Positions 10,534-21,579 of a stretch of 64,000 bases of DNA are shown here, piece by piece (position 1 is the stretch's first letter; every line of letters begins with the position of its first letter). The notes below the pieces were generated by a model. It was not told where the DNA came from. It made no database searches and saw only the letters and a list, made by a program, of their open reading frames with translations. The DNA lies in the NCBI GenBank assembly GCA_031761405.1, contig JASEVX010000001.1, positions 201,890,390 to 201,954,389 on the forward strand, given 5' to 3'. The position numbers were made by a program, and so were the translations under genes. The stretch is from Serripes groenlandicus. Lineage: Eukaryota; Mollusca; Bivalvia; Cardiida; Cardiidae.

Positions 10534-10752
10534 TTACCCTTGCCCACATACAACAAATATGTATCAGTCGACTTTGAAAACATTTAGTCAGAAGTATGGA
10601 TACTCTAATGAAAACATGAAAAAGCAATTGTTAAATCAAGTTGAAAACGTTTTGAGCAATTTCTTCATTGGAATTTGCTACAATGTTTTCAAAAGTCGTC
10701 TGCTGCAGAGGCTTTACCATATGAAAGCATCTGTTTGTGAGAAAAGTGTTAA
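10533..10752 (+). mobile_element. TTAA-MITE type B, near full length
   Basis: The left end CTTACCCTTGCCCACATACAAC abuts the foldback element. The right end is GTCGTCTGCTGCAGAGGC...GTGAGAAAAGTGTTAA. The central hairpin is partly lost. Confidence 0.8.
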
Positions 10753-10825
10753 ACATCTTTATAAAACTAAAAGTTCCCTTGCTGATTTAAAACTGAAACA
10801 CATATATACATAATTACATATATAT

Positions 10826-10883
10826 CTCCTTCTTCAAGATGTCTTTTTACGTATTAGTTATTACTCCTTCTTCTAGATGTCTT
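10826..10883. repeat. Short direct repeat
   Basis: CTCCTTCTTCAAGATGTCTT at 10826 recurs with one mismatch at 10864, 38 bp away. Confidence 0.75.
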
Positions 10884-10884
10884 A

Positions 10885-11554
10885 ATATACAAAGACATAT
10901 ATATACAAAGAAAAAATAACAAACATAATTTTGGTTCACATAAGAAACTGTAAGAAGAACAATTTGATCTGTCCAATCACAAACAGAACAAACATAATGT
11001 CGAGATAAAATTGATTTATTTTGGTGCCGCCCTGGATGTGAGAGGGGCTTAGTCTAATAAATGTTAAATTGTTTCTATCCAAAATAAAGGCCAAAGTTCA
11101 ATTCCTTTTAGTTTAAATAGCTGCTTTTATTAATCTTTGATGGATTACATGCATAATGAATTACCTGTAAATGTATTGAATATGTGAATCACATAGTTTA
11201 TCACAAGATCTATATGAATACAGAAGTCTTAACCAATGAACTATAAGAAAAAGGGTGAAAGACATTATCCTAATGTCAACACTTTTCTCATCAGTTTTAC
11301 AGAGAAAAGGTTGATGCTTTCAAGCTTTGTGTTAGTATAAGTAAGGACATCAATCTGGGTCTCGGAGAGAGGTTGGCTAATCAAGATTCTTCCTATATCC
11401 AAGATTAGATTTGTAAAATAAATCTTCATTAGTTGAAATCAGAGTCCCGTTAAAACAACACATATGGCCATTAACACCTTCTGACCCACAAATCGTAGGA
11501 CATTTTCTCTTTCACTGTCCATCAAGGAATTGGACAATTTTCCAGATTTTTTTC
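10885..11554. other. Non-coding stretch
   Basis: Unique sequence; no exon or repeat family recognised. Confidence 0.45.
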
Positions 11555-11765
11555 TTAATCCCTTCCCACAACTTCCCACACAGGATAAATCTGCAGCAGA
11601 TGACTTTGCAAAGACCCTGGTAAGAAAATGGAAAATCTCTATAAATGAAAGTACAAGTATAATTATTGAATAGAGATAGAGTTATGGCAAAAGAAGAAAT
11701 TGCTCATTATTCAAGTCTTCCGTTGCAGATGTGTCAAACTGTTTTTGCATGTTGGAAAGGGTTTT
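11555..11765 (+). mobile_element. TTAA-MITE type B, diverged
   Basis: TTAATCCCTTCCCAC with a local duplication of CTTCCCACA, then ATCTGCAGCAGATGAC, GGAAAATCTCTATAAATGAAAG, TTATTGAATAGAG and right end GTTGGAAAGGGTTTT. Confidence 0.78.
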
Positions 11766-11833
11766 TTGTCTCTGTGTCCTGATAATCTCTAGTGGACTGA
11801 ACCATGATACTCTATATTGTCTCAATAACAAGA

Positions 11834-12095
11834 ATAACCCTTTCAGACATACAAGAATTCTACAGCAGCCGACTTTGCTAACATCTCCGCTAAAATATAG
11901 AAAGTCTATATAAATGAAAGTTTTATCGTAGATTGGAGTTGAAACCATTGATACATGTATAGCAAAAGGATAAATTGCTCATTATGAGCAAGTTTTCATT
12001 TTGCCACAATAGTTTTCAAAACTGCTGCTGCTTTCAGTTTCTGTTTACGAATTGAGACACCAAAAAAACCATCCTCAGGGAGAACAAGGGGTTAA
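11834..12095 (+). mobile_element. TTAA-MITE type B with expanded right end
   Basis: Left ATAACCCTTTCAGACATACAAG, full interior including TTGCTCATTATGAGCAAG. The right third carries about 30 extra bases before AGGGGTTAA at 12087-12095. Confidence 0.75.
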
Positions 12096-12257
12096 TCGTG
12101 GCCTCGTTCTTTTCCCCATACTCAGTATTCGTTATTTTTTGCTCACTTTTGGATAATTTGGTTCTCATTGTAGCAGAAAATTCCATTATCAAATTACCAT
12201 GTTCGGGTGACAATTTTATGGCCGAATCTGATAAGAAAACAGCTGCTACTCTCTTGT

Positions 12258-12496
12258 TTAACCCCCTCCCACATATAACAAATCTTCAGCAGACGACATT
12301 GACAACATTAAGGCAAAAACATGGAAATTCTCCATAAGCAAGACTTTGTATAATATCATTATTGAACAGAGTTGATTTTTCTTTTTGGCAAAAGGCGAAA
12401 ATGCTCATTATCAAGTAATTTCTCCCTTGGCAAGAATGATTTCAGAAGTCGTCTGCTTCAGATGTGTCGGAATGTCTGGGAGTGGGAAAGGGTTTA
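12258..12496 (+). mobile_element. TTAA-MITE type B, near full length
   Basis: TTAACCCCCTCCCACATATAAC, CTTCAGCAGACGACATTG, a hairpin around ATGCTCATTATC, AGAAGTCGTCTGCTTCAG and GAGTGGGAAAGGGTTTA. Confidence 0.82.
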
Positions 12497-12533
12497 TATC
12501 TACTTCCCAGTCTCTGAGATACTATTGACTCTT

Positions 12534-12640
12534 TTAACCCTTTCCCACATACAACAAATCTGATGAAAAACAACTTTTAGAATAAGAAAGTCGTCTGCTG
12601 CAGAAGCATCAAAATGCATCTATAGGTTGGAAAGGGATAA
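12534..12640 (+). mobile_element. TTAA-MITE type B, internally deleted (107 bp)
   Basis: TTAACCCTTTCCCACATACAAC joins via a short AT stretch to AGTCGTCTGCTGCAGAAGC...GGTTGGAAAGGGATAA. Both ends are present without the hairpin. Confidence 0.82.
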
Positions 12641-13002
12641 CTGCTTATGAAGGAAAAACTAATAAGCTATATGTGTGACAGGAACTGTCAACATACAATT
12701 CTAAAGCTGTGAATTTTAACAAGGCATCTATCAAGTAATTTGGAACCTTAGTCTGCAGCTAATATGGAAACTGCAGTCCTATAGATAAGGCCTCCCCTCC
12801 AGACCAATTTTAGTGTCATTCAACCCTGGTTATAGTGAAACGAGCAATTTTATTGCACCCTTCCAATTTAGAAAACTCATAACTACAGTAACAAAGTCAA
12901 ATAAAGATATTTTTAATATATATTCATGTAATTCATGTTCTAAGGTGGTTATCGCCTTCCCAGGTGCAATAGACTCAGACTGAGAATTTTAGTATGATAT
13001 AG
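12641..13002. other. Non-coding stretch
   Basis: Unique sequence; no coding signal. Confidence 0.45.
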
Positions 13003-13147
13003 TAACCCTAATTCCCACGTTCAGACACTTTTTGATGCCTCTACACGCAGCAGACGTCCTTTGAATCATTATGAGTTTTCATATTTTGCACTATAGACTT
13101 TTTCAAAGTCATCTGCTGCAGATTTGTTGTATGTGGGAAATGCATAA
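13003..13147 (-). mobile_element. TTAA-MITE type B, internally deleted
   Basis: TAACCCTAATTCCCACGTTCAGACAC, CACGCAGCAGACGTCC and right end AAGTCATCTGCTGCAGATTTGTTG..ATGTGGGAAATGCATAA. Confidence 0.72.
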
Positions 13148-13360
13148 ATTAATGGGAAATAAAGAAGCGTTTCTGCTAAAAAGTAATTAGCTAATTTGGA
13201 AAGCTGTTATTTGGTCTAGAACCTGGCTTAGGATTGTGTGGGGAAAACAAGAATGGTTATTTAATTGCATGAAAGCTTATATTTTATACCTCAAAGAGTT
13301 TGGACTTATAAGCCCTAATCTAATCAATGTTTAAAAGCTCATTGACTTTATGTGAATATG

Positions 13361-13581
13361 CCCTTTCCTACATAAAGATGGTTTCTGACGCCTCTCCAGC
13401 AGACAACTTTTGAAAACATAATGTTAAAAGGAGAAATTGCTGACATAATGAGCCTTTTGCCACAATATTTTCACCTTATCAAGCAATTTTACCGTCATTT
13501 ATAGAGATCATTTTATGTGTTTTTGCCTAGGAGTTTTCAAAGTCGTCTGCTGCAGTTTTGTTGTATGAGGGAAAGGGTTAG
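13361..13581 (-). mobile_element. TTAA-MITE type B, near full length
   Basis: CCCTTTCCTACATAAAGATGG on the left. The right end GTCGTCTGCTGCAGTTTTGTTG..TGAGGGAAAGGGTTA immediately precedes another copy, making a same-orientation pair. Confidence 0.82.
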
Positions 13582-13587
13582 TGGATA

Positions 13588-13805
13588 CCTGATATAGACG
13601 CTTTCTGACGCCTCTGCAGCAGACGGCTTTTTGAAATCATAGTGACAAAAGAAGAAATTGCTCAAAACGAGCAATTTCTCCTTTTGACACCATGTTTTCC
13701 ACTTTTAGTTATAGGTTATCCATTCAATTATAGAGATTTTCTATTTTTTGACAAAATATGTTCAAAGTCGTCTGCTGCGAAATTGTCCTATGAGGGAAAG
13801 GGTTA
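13588..13805 (-). mobile_element. TTAA-MITE type A lacking left terminus
   Basis: It begins ATATAGACGCTTTCTGACGCC without CCCTTTCCC and is otherwise complete to TATGAGGGAAAGGGTTA, with hairpin GAAATTGCTCAAAACGAGC. Confidence 0.88.
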
Positions 13806-13879
13806 GAGTACCGGTAGTCTGCTTTGAAGATATCTCACAGTGCATATATATCTGAGGATCAAATTTGTAATTATCTGGA

Positions 13880-13987
13880 AAAATTTAATCTATTTAATAA
13901 TTTTATTTCCATTTCTTTGATATTATGGCCATGATCGGTTTTTTAAAGTCGTCTGCTGCAGATTCGTTGTATTTGGGAAATGGTTGA
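13880..13987 (-). mobile_element. TTAA-MITE type B right half
   Basis: TTTAAAGTCGTCTGCTGCAG, ATTCGTTGTATTTGGGAAATGGTT. The upstream AT-rich part is a weak match. Confidence 0.6.
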
Positions 13988-14102
13988 CTGAAGCTGAAGT
14001 GGAATCCTTGCCAGATGTAGGTGACATTCTGTCTCTTGGTAGATCTGCTCTCTGAAACATGCAGGCGAGATCAAAGTACCGAGGTTGCCAGCGTGTTTCT
14101 GC

Positions 14103-14330
14103 TTAACCCTTTCCCACATGCAGACACATTTTGATGCATTTGCAGCATACAACTTTTGAAAATATTGTGGCAAAAAGAGAAATTGCTCATCTGGAGCAAT
14201 TTCTTCTTTTGCCACAATGTTTTCAATAATTAATATTCAATTATTTCATACTGTTTTTATGCTGGGACACTTTACCTAGATGTTTTCGATGCCGTCTGCT
14301 ACGGATTTTTTGTATGTGGGAAAGAGTTAA
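14103..14330 (-). mobile_element. TTAA-MITE type B, full length
   Basis: TTAA at 14103-14106 and 14327-14330. CCCTTTCCCACATGCAGACAC, hairpin GAAATTGCTCATCTGGAGCAATTTC, right end TGTATGTGGGAAAGAG. Confidence 0.9.
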
Positions 14331-15067
14331 ATACGAAGTGATTTTGATGTGTCCTACAGATGTACCTGGTAACTATGACAACAAAATGCTGATCAATCTG
14401 ATTTGGGAGCTAAAAAAACAACAGACTCTTTAACCTCTTGACTTCCTACCTCCTACGCGGCGTTCTTTTTAATTTCAGTGACTGCATAATGATTTAGTTT
14501 TTTGAAACAGCAAAACTCTCTCCTTAAAATGTTATCATCAGACAAAACTATACAAATAGAAAATGTGCCACGCATTTTATATTTTAAACTTTCATCAAAT
14601 TTCCGAATTATTTACCTCGTTTTTAAGATTTTATTTTGGGTGTTGCAGTTTATCTAGTGAATTGTAACAATACCATTTTATCTGTGTTTTACATTGGCAT
14701 GAAATAAATGTTGCGATGCAAGACATTAAAGATTGATGTGAGCTCAAATATCTTCCTTGAGTAACTCAATAATTTAAACTTGATTTGACAAGCGTAAAAT
14801 CTGAATGAAGTGCTTTAGAAAACAGTTCTGCTCAAGTTAGCTTTGAAATCCAATGCACAGGCTTTGATTGACTGTCTCCGTGTCATAAGGCTGGAATTAA
14901 AGTCATGCATAATTATTAGGGAAAAACCTTGGTGAATTAAAAATACATGAGCGTTCCTTTATGGATAGAAAGGAATTTCTGTATATTTGCATATTTTGAG
15001 GACTTTACAAAAAATTTACCTTGCCTACAATGTTTGCAATTGAGTATTAGTTTTGATAAGCATATTT
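14331..15067. other. Non-coding stretch
   Basis: Unique AT-rich sequence. A 89-codon frame at 14947-15216 runs into a MITE fragment and shows no recognisable protein. Confidence 0.45.
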
Positions 15068-15141
15068 CCCACTGCCCCAATGTTTCTGAATGTCGTCTGC
15101 TGCAGAGGCATCAAATAGTGTGTATGAAAGAAAGTGTTTTG
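15068..15141 (+). mobile_element. TTAA-MITE right-end fragment
   Basis: CCCCAATGTTTCTGAATGTCGTCTGCTGCAGAGGCATCAAATAGTG, then TATGAAAGAAAGTGTT. Confidence 0.65.
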
Positions 15142-15381
15142 GAGTCCTTAAGTACAGTAGACAGTTGTATGTACTCCCACAGAATCACAATTAAAGCATG
15201 CAAACATTTTAGCTGATCTTTGCAAAAAATTAGAATCATGGAGTCGAGGAGAACTGTGACATGCAATCAAAGTACAGGCAGCCGTTCACCCTTCCCTTGA
15301 TGAACTACAGCACTGAAAATCTCCAAAAGACAATTTGTAATTGAAAACTGTAAAACTGTATGAAGAGGTTAATTCTAAGGC

Positions 15382-15577
15382 TTAACCTTTTCCCACCTGT
15401 AGACACATTTTTTGACACATCTGCAGCAAATGACTTTTGAAAACAGTGTGACAAAAGGAAAAATTGCTAGATCTTTTTTCAGTAAATAGAACCTCATTTA
15501 TAGGGACTTTCTATATTTTTGTCCAGATGTTTCCAAAGTCATTGCTGCAGATTTGTTGTATGTGGGAAAGGAATTAA
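15382..15577 (-). mobile_element. TTAA-MITE type B, shortened
   Basis: TTAA at 15382-15385 and 15574-15577. One arm of the central hairpin has been lost after GAAAAATTGC. Confidence 0.85.
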
Positions 15578-15579
15578 CA

Positions 15580-16341
15580 TATTTAACGTAAAGTTCTTGT
15601 CAGCTTATAACTGCTTTTCGAGTCATCTGCTATTGTCATCATTTATTTGAAGTTAATTTACTTAGATACCTAAATTTAAGTAGTACCAAGTCCTTTCCTG
15701 ATATAATAGCCTGCTTTAAAATCTAGATATTTAATGATAGTCATTCCTTATATGACCTCAATAATATTATTATACACTGCTGTCGAAAGTGTGAGACAAT
15801 TGTAGATAGTAGAGTCTAGCATTAGGACTTGGTTGGTAATAAGTAAACAATTAATTGGTAGAACAGAATCCTAATTATTAGACTTAACCACTATACTATA
15901 CTCATCTGATTACATTGTATCCTTTTGCAAAAGATGCATTTTCATGCACTGAATGTTAAAAGGCTTGCTTATCTACACTTTTTCTAGTTAAAGACTTTGT
16001 ATAAACTGCAATTGATTACTTCTTATATTAATAGCATTATTCCTTGATTTGCTATCCATTTTGATGGGTCTTAAGTGGTTAAAGCGGTTTAAATAGCAGA
16101 AAACAGGGTGCATTCCCTGTAACAAAGACAAGACCATATAAATAACAAGATAAAACATTGCACACAACAAATTAAGCTAGAATTAACCAGTAATTGCTGG
16201 CCCTCATGCTATGTTCCTTGCCTTAATGATGTCAAATCAATTTTTTTTTGCCAGGGAGACATTTTCCAATGTGACATTGGACAATTCCTCCAAAGCATGG
16301 TTACAATAGTTTTCTCCTCATGATGATGCCTGCGGGGCTTG
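15580..16341. other. Non-coding stretch
   Basis: Unique sequence without recognised features. Confidence 0.45.
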
Positions 16342-16544
16342 TTTACCCATTGTCCACATAAATATGCTTTCTGACACCCATGCAGCAGACGACTTTTAAA
16401 AACATTGATGCAAAAGGAGAAATTACTCAAAACAAGCAATTTCTCCATTTGTAACAAATTTTTAAACTTTCATTTATAGAGACTTTCCATGTTGTTGTAT
16501 TAATGATTTCAAAGTCGTCTGCTGCAGATTTGTCAAAGAGTTAA
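16342..16544 (-). mobile_element. TTAA-MITE type B
   Basis: TTTACCCATTGTCCACATAAAT, CATGCAGCAGACGACTTTT, hairpin GAAATTACTCAAAACAAGC, right end GTCGTCTGCTGCAGATTTG. The final GTATGTGGG is deleted so that CAAAGAG runs straight into TTAA. Confidence 0.82.
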
Positions 16545-16547
16545 CCA

Positions 16548-16712
16548 TTAACCTCATACAACACATCTGCAGCAGAAGACTTTGAAAAGATTTCTAGTCA
16601 ACAATATGGAAAATTGGTATGAGAACAAGTATTGAATCCTGTAGTCAAAACACTTTCAGAAGTTGTCTGCTGCAGAGATGTTAGATAGCGGCTGTGTGTG
16701 GGCAAGGGTTAT
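16548..16712 (+). mobile_element. TTAA-MITE type B, internally deleted
   Basis: It starts 4 bp after the previous copy: TTAACCTCATACAACAC, CTGCAGCAGAAGACTTTG, right end GTTGTCTGCTGCAGAGATG..GTGGGCAAGGGTT. The hairpin is missing. Confidence 0.8.
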
Positions 16713-17340
16713 TGTAAATTTAATCAAAAAACATCCGGAATCACAAACAGAGAGGTTCAAAACTAATGACTAAAACTGTTTGGCTTTTTGAGGTGGATGT
16801 GATGGCAGCCATGTTGGATCAAAGCTTCAAAAGTATTCCTTTCAAATGTATGTTTTGAAATTTACAGTTGAGTGACTCAGGCAAAATATGTTAAAACCAT
16901 TCTGAAATATTTTTGAGACTTTCCTCTACACTTATAAATTACATTAATTTTGATATATCTGTATTTGATTTGGTTAAAACAATGTATTTGAATTTGTCTT
17001 TTTTTAACAATCACAGATCTGAGTCAAACAAACAAAAATACATGTACTAATTATGTATGTAGGTTGAGAAAGCTTTGTTGTTTTTCCACAATGATTTCTA
17101 AAGTGTTCTTGTATAGGTAAGAGTTGAGGAATAAGAGGGAAGAGTGTTGCAATAATGTTTAAAATGATTATTTTGTCAATAACCCACCCAAAATGTCAAA
17201 ATAACAAAACCTTTTGTGAGTGTTAAAAGAAACAATTTAGGAAGTCTTAACAAAACAGGGTCATTAGCTTACCTACTATTTAGGTAATTACTGTTAAAGA
17301 TCATTCTTCCCCTTTACTCAGAAATGATATATATTTTTGT
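16713..17340. other. Non-coding stretch
   Basis: Mostly unique; a very weak MITE-like scrap lies near 17070-17130. Confidence 0.4.
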
Positions 17341-17540
17341 TTAACTATTCACCAAATACAACAAACCCGCATTGGAATTGACCTTGAAAAGATCTAGGCA
17401 AAAGTATAATGCAAAAAACTAAATATCATTATTAAAAAAAGAAGTTTCACACAATTAGCAGTTTCTCTTTTGCCTCAATGTTTTAGAAATGTGTCTGCTG
17501 TGAATGTGTCACAATGCATCTGCAGGTGTGAAAGGGTTTA
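17341..17540 (+). mobile_element. TTAA-MITE type B, diverged
   Basis: TTAACTATTCACCAAATACAAC, GATCTAGGCAAAAGTATAATG, CAGTTTCTCTTTTGCCTCAATG, right end GCATCTGCAGGTGTGAAAGGG. Confidence 0.72.
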
Positions 17541-17997
17541 TTTAACTTTATTAAATTTGAAGCAGATACAAGAAGATCCCTGACATTTTGAGAAAAGCAG
17601 CAATTGATATTTTTTGTGACAATAATGTGGGTATTGATGAGAAAATTTATGTCATCACACAATCAGAGCAACGATTTCATTCTCAATTTTGTTTTCCGGA
17701 TCATTATAAGTCTGCTTTATATTGACAAGGTTGAAAAGAGAAATTATGAAAGTTGAACTTGGCGTGACTAATAGCAATTTCGGTACGGGTATGTAACAGG
17801 TAATAGGAACAGCACAAATTACCCACGTCTCCTTAGTATAGTAGACACTTTCTTTAGACTAAATTATGAATCTGATCGCGTCTCAACATTATGCTTTTCA
17901 GTCTACAGTTTTCAAGTTGACATGCAAGTGTCTGCTAAATTGCAGAATTTATTACCAGTGGCATCTAAACCAATCTTCCTTCACATTTGAAAACAGT

Positions 17998-18379
17998 TTA
18001 ACCTTTTCCCACACACAACATATCTGCAGTAGATGACTATATAAAACATGTATTCAAATATAATTAACCCTTTCCCTCATACGACAAATCTGCAGCAGAC
18101 GACTTTGAACATATTTTGTCAAAACATAGAAAATCTCTATAATTGAATGGATAACCTGATGACTAAAAGTGGAAAACATTGTGTCAAAAGGAGAAATTGC
18201 ACGTTTTGTGCAATTTCTTCTTTTGTCACTATGTTTTCAAAAAGCCGTCTGCTGCAGAGGCGTCAGAAAGCGTCTATATGAGGGAAAGGGTTAAAATTCT
18301 CTATATATATTGAATAGAAATGAAAATATCAATGTTTTCAAAAGTTGTCTGCTAGGTGTGAATATGGTGGAAAGGTTAA
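17998..18379 (+). mobile_element. TTAA-MITE type B split by a nested type A copy
   Basis: Left part TTAACCTTTTCCCACACACAAC...ATTCAAATATAA; right part AATTCTCTATATATATTGAATAG...GTTTTCAAAAGTTGTCTGC...GGTGGAAAGGTTAA. Removing 18064-18294 restores one B copy. Confidence 0.85.
18064..18294 (+). mobile_element. TTAA-MITE type A nested in a type B copy
   Basis: Perfect TTAA at both ends, TIR CCCTTTCCCTCATACGAC and TATGAGGGAAAGGG, hairpin GAAATTGCACGTTTTGTGC. Nearly identical to 7423-7652. Confidence 0.95.
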
Positions 18380-18717
18380 AGCGAAATTAAGGTAGAGCGT
18401 CCTAGGATTATTAGGGAGAAAAAGTTGAAATAGTTGAGCACTCTTATCTATTGTGAAACGTCTTTATTTTAAAATCGGAGATAAACTCGGGAGTGATAAA
18501 AGGCAATATATAAAGATTTTGTCTGTCGCGATACAAATCCACCGTTTTGTCATCAGATTCGTTACTTGGTCTACTTGTTTGATTCGATGGATTAAAATCT
18601 TATGTTATTTGTTGAATAAAGTGTCTGGAATTTCTGGGCAAATCTTTCTCATTCAATATAGTGAGGCCATAAATAACCTTGTTTAATATCAATGGTTCCA
18701 TGGATGGAAATTCTAGC

Positions 18718-18846
18718 TTAACCCTTTCCCACATGTAATTTTTCTCTTTTCCGTAATGTTTTCAATTGTTTTCTTCTGTAGATTTTCCATCCTTTTGCCA
18801 AGATATATTCTACTGCAGATTTGTTGTGACAATTGTTGGAATGGGT
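18718..18846 (-). mobile_element. TTAA-MITE type B, internally deleted
   Basis: TTAACCCTTTCCCACATG jumps directly to hairpin-side TTTTTCTCTTTTCCGTAATG, then CTACTGCAGATTTGTTG and a weak GGAATGGG end. Confidence 0.7.
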
Positions 18847-18898
18847 GTCGGTCAACAATGTCTTAATTTTAAAACTTTCCCTTCTGCCGTAGTGGGGT

Positions 18899-18930
18899 AA
18901 AATGCCATCTGTATGAGAGAAAGGGGTCTA
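18899..18930 (+). mobile_element. TTAA-MITE right-end fragment
   Basis: AAATGCCATCTGTATGAGAGAAAGGGG resembles type A/B right ends. Confidence 0.45.
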
Positions 18931-18931
18931 A

Positions 18932-19479
18932 AGATTCATTTGAGGTGAAGTTAGAGGCAGAGCCTATTTAGATTTTACTTTGGTCATTAATATGTCCCAA
19001 GTTTGATCTAACAATATTTTGATATAACTTGATTTAACAAAGTCCACAAAAATCGATAACTTTCACCAGATTGACCAAACACTGTCCCATTTGAATTTGT
19101 TAACCCTTTGGAAAGATTTTATCTTTTTTTTGACCCTTTTTTATTCACGTCGTTTAATTTATTACAATAGCATATTCTTAAATATTTACCAATCAATTTT
19201 CTTTTGATAAATTTAGGAAAGAGTCTGAGACTTATAATTGATATTAAAATTTAAAATGTGTCATACAAATAAGTGCATGTTAAATTATCTAAGTATTAAA
19301 TATGTTTCTCTATTGAGTACAAATTTGTAATGTGACAGTGAAATACAAATTAAAAGTTAAGTGTTAAAGGCTGGTGATCTTAAATATAATAGTGACCTCG
19401 CTTAACTGCTGACCATGTCATCAGAAAGGTATAATTTAGATGAGATGTTGTCCTTTCATTGTAAAAAAGAGTCAAAAGA
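18932..19479. other. Non-coding stretch
   Basis: AT-rich unique sequence. TTAACCCTTT at 19099 is isolated and may be chance. Confidence 0.4.
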
Positions 19480-19640
19480 CTGTTGTAATGGCATTCCCTC
19501 CTTGGGGCTCAGGATTGTTGGATTAGCAATTACAAGTGACATGCTGGTGTCAGGATAAACGGACCAGAAGTACTGGTACTCACCTAGATAATGCCATGAT
19601 CGATATAACTGAATTTTTTTTTAAAGCGGTTTAAAACATC
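19480..19640 (+). mobile_element. SINE 3' part
   Basis: TTGGGGCTCAGGATTGTTGGATTAGCA, GACATGCTGGTGTCAGGATAAACGGACCAG, then CGATATAACTGAATTTT and AAAGCGGTTTAAAAC correspond to the body and tail of the SINE at 31369-31633. The promoter-bearing head is absent. Confidence 0.72.
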
Positions 19641-19668
19641 ATACAAAAGTTTTCAAATCAGTCAAATT

Positions 19669-19836
19669 CTAACCCTTACCCTCAAACGACAATTCTGCAG
19701 CAGACGAAAGTGGAAAACATTGTGGCAATAGGAGAAAATTGCTTGTATTGAGCAATTTCTTCTTTTGTCACTATGTTTTCAAAAAGCCGTCTGCTGCAGA
19801 GGCGTCAGAAAGCATCTTTATGATGGAAAGGGTTGA
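19669..19836 (+). mobile_element. TTAA-MITE type A, internally deleted
   Basis: TAACCCTTACCCTCAAACGAC, CTGCAGCAGACGA joins directly to AAGTGGAAAACATTGTGG (left interior lost). Right end GATGGAAAGGGTTGA. Confidence 0.87.
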
Positions 19837-19861
19837 ACATATCTGGGAACTTGCTTTACAT

Positions 19862-19957
19862 AATATTATAATTCTGGATGTTTTCCATATTTTTTGGCCT
19901 AGATGTTTTCAAAGTCGTCTGCAGCAGATAAAATTATTGTAAATGGGAAAGTGTTAA
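19862..19957 (-). mobile_element. TTAA-MITE type B right half
   Basis: ATTCTGGATGTTTTCCATATTTTTTGGCC, then AAAGTCGTCTGCAGCAGATAAAATTATTGTAAATGGGAAAGTG in segments, ending TTAA 19954-19957. Its last 47 bases recur exactly at 20141-20187. Confidence 0.8.
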
Positions 19958-20187
19958 CCCTTTCCCTCATATAGATGCTTTTTGACGCCTCTGCAGCAGA
20001 CTGCTTTTTGAAAACATAGTGACAAAAGAAGAAATTGCTCAAAACGAGCAATTTCTTCTTTTGCCACAATGTTTTCCACTTTTAGTCATAGGTTATCCAT
20101 TAAATTATAGAGATTTTCTATTTTTTGACAAAATCTGTTGAAAGTCGTCTGCAGCAGATAAAATTATTGTAAATGGGAAAGTGTTAA
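19954..20187 (-). mobile_element. TTAA-MITE type A with a replaced right end
   Basis: Shares TTAA 19954-19957 with the previous fragment and starts CCCTTTCCCTCATATAGATGC. It is type A up to GACAAAATCTGTTG, but its last 47 bases are the type B-like end of the neighbour rather than the usual GAATTGTCGTATGAGGG. Confidence 0.9.
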
Positions 20188-20189
20188 GT

Positions 20190-21310
20190 GAAAGAACGGA
20201 TTTCATCTATTTTTTCCATGCATAAACCTCTATAATCCTATGAATGCTGCTAGAAATGCAGAAAAAAATGCAACAATTTGTTTGTGGATGCATTGTGTAT
20301 TTTCTTTTCTTTGTCAAATACGGGAAAACATTTTGCAGCATTCTACAGTGAAACAAAACCTCAGTATGTTGGTAATTTTAGTGGCCTGTGAGCCGTGTTG
20401 CTAATTTACTGGAAAACCTAGCTTTACAAGTGTTTTCATTACCACATAGTAGCTGTATGTTTGTTGTTTACCTTGGGATGCTGATTCCCTGGTTCCCTGT
20501 CAAAACAGCCTGTTATAGTGATTTACAGGAACCTGTGATCATTTAGCCATGACAGTACCATTAAATGCTTATCTCTCCCTACAGATTGTACAATTGCTGT
20601 CAAATGCCAGGATGTATGGGAGTTTCATCATTGCAAAGGCAGTTAATTACCTAATTTTCGATCTTCTTTTTTAAACTTTTCCAAAAATAAATATATAATT
20701 TTGTGTAAATTTTTAAAGTAGAATTAATTATTGTGATTGTGTACAAAATGTTATATATTGTAGAATCACGTATTTCGACAATATTAAAATACAGTATACA
20801 AATTACAATCTTTTAGCAGGAAAAGGGATAATTTAACATACCCATTTTCTCTCCACTAATTTTCTCTCATTTACTGAGAAGTTTTTGGGAGGTGAAAGCC
20901 CTGATGTCTGTTCCAAGTAGCAACGTTTATATCCCACCTATAAGTTTGTAAGGAATTAAGAAAACATAAAATTTGGCATGTATAATGGTGCAGTATTTCG
21001 TAATTAGCAGGAAATATTCGGCGGTGTAATGTGTAACGAGCCTGTAATGGCGTGTTAATTATATTAAGACACGTTTCCCGGGTAGAAATGCATTTTAGTT
21101 GTCATCAGGATGTTGTTTATGCAATCAAAGCCTAATTTCTGGGAATAATTCAAAGGAAAACGAGGGAAATGTTATTGCTATCAGGGCTTCAGATCTTCGT
21201 GAGGCAGACTGCTTCACTATTAAGCACATAAATCTACCATGTAAACCGGGTTCATCCTATTACCTCAAAATTACTGATGATTTTTATTGTTGTCTGCTTT
21301 GAAATCTATA
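20190..21310. other. Longest MITE-free stretch in the first third
   Basis: No TTAA-MITE landmarks. A 67-codon frame at 21099-21302 has somewhat higher GC, but no recognisable protein. Confidence 0.45.
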
Positions 21311-21492
21311 TACAGTCAAACCTGTACTAAAGACCAACTTTGTTAAGCAATTTCTAGTCTATAGCAACCATACTTTTAATTTCCTAATCAATTATTTTCT
21401 GCATAAATGACCCTGTAATTAAAGACCACCAGTGAACAAAGACCAGATTGTTCTCTTCCCACGGTTGGTCTTTAAACACAGGTTTGACTGTA
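21311..21492. mobile_element. CAGTCAAACCTGT element, full length, TA-flanked
   Basis: Begins TACAGTCAAACCTGTACTAAAGACCA and ends with the inverse TTGGTCTTTAAACACAGGTTTGACTGTA (in parts), about 182 bp. TA at each end suggests a TA target as in Tc1/mariner-type elements. AAAGACCA units recur inside. No coding capacity. Confidence 0.8.
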
Positions 21493-21579
21493 TTTTAATA
21501 ATTAAGCTTCTTTAATTATAATGCTCAGGTTTTCAATTCTTGTGACCGATTGATTCCTTAATTCTTATGTAAATCAAAT

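Noticed and set aside
19099..19108. TTAACCCTTT as another MITE end
   Set aside because: The match stops after ten bases and no subterminal motif follows; probably chance.
19578..19585. ACTCACCT, a minus-strand AG|GTGAGT
   Set aside because: It is within a SINE remnant and the minus-strand upstream sequence is not pyrimidine-rich.
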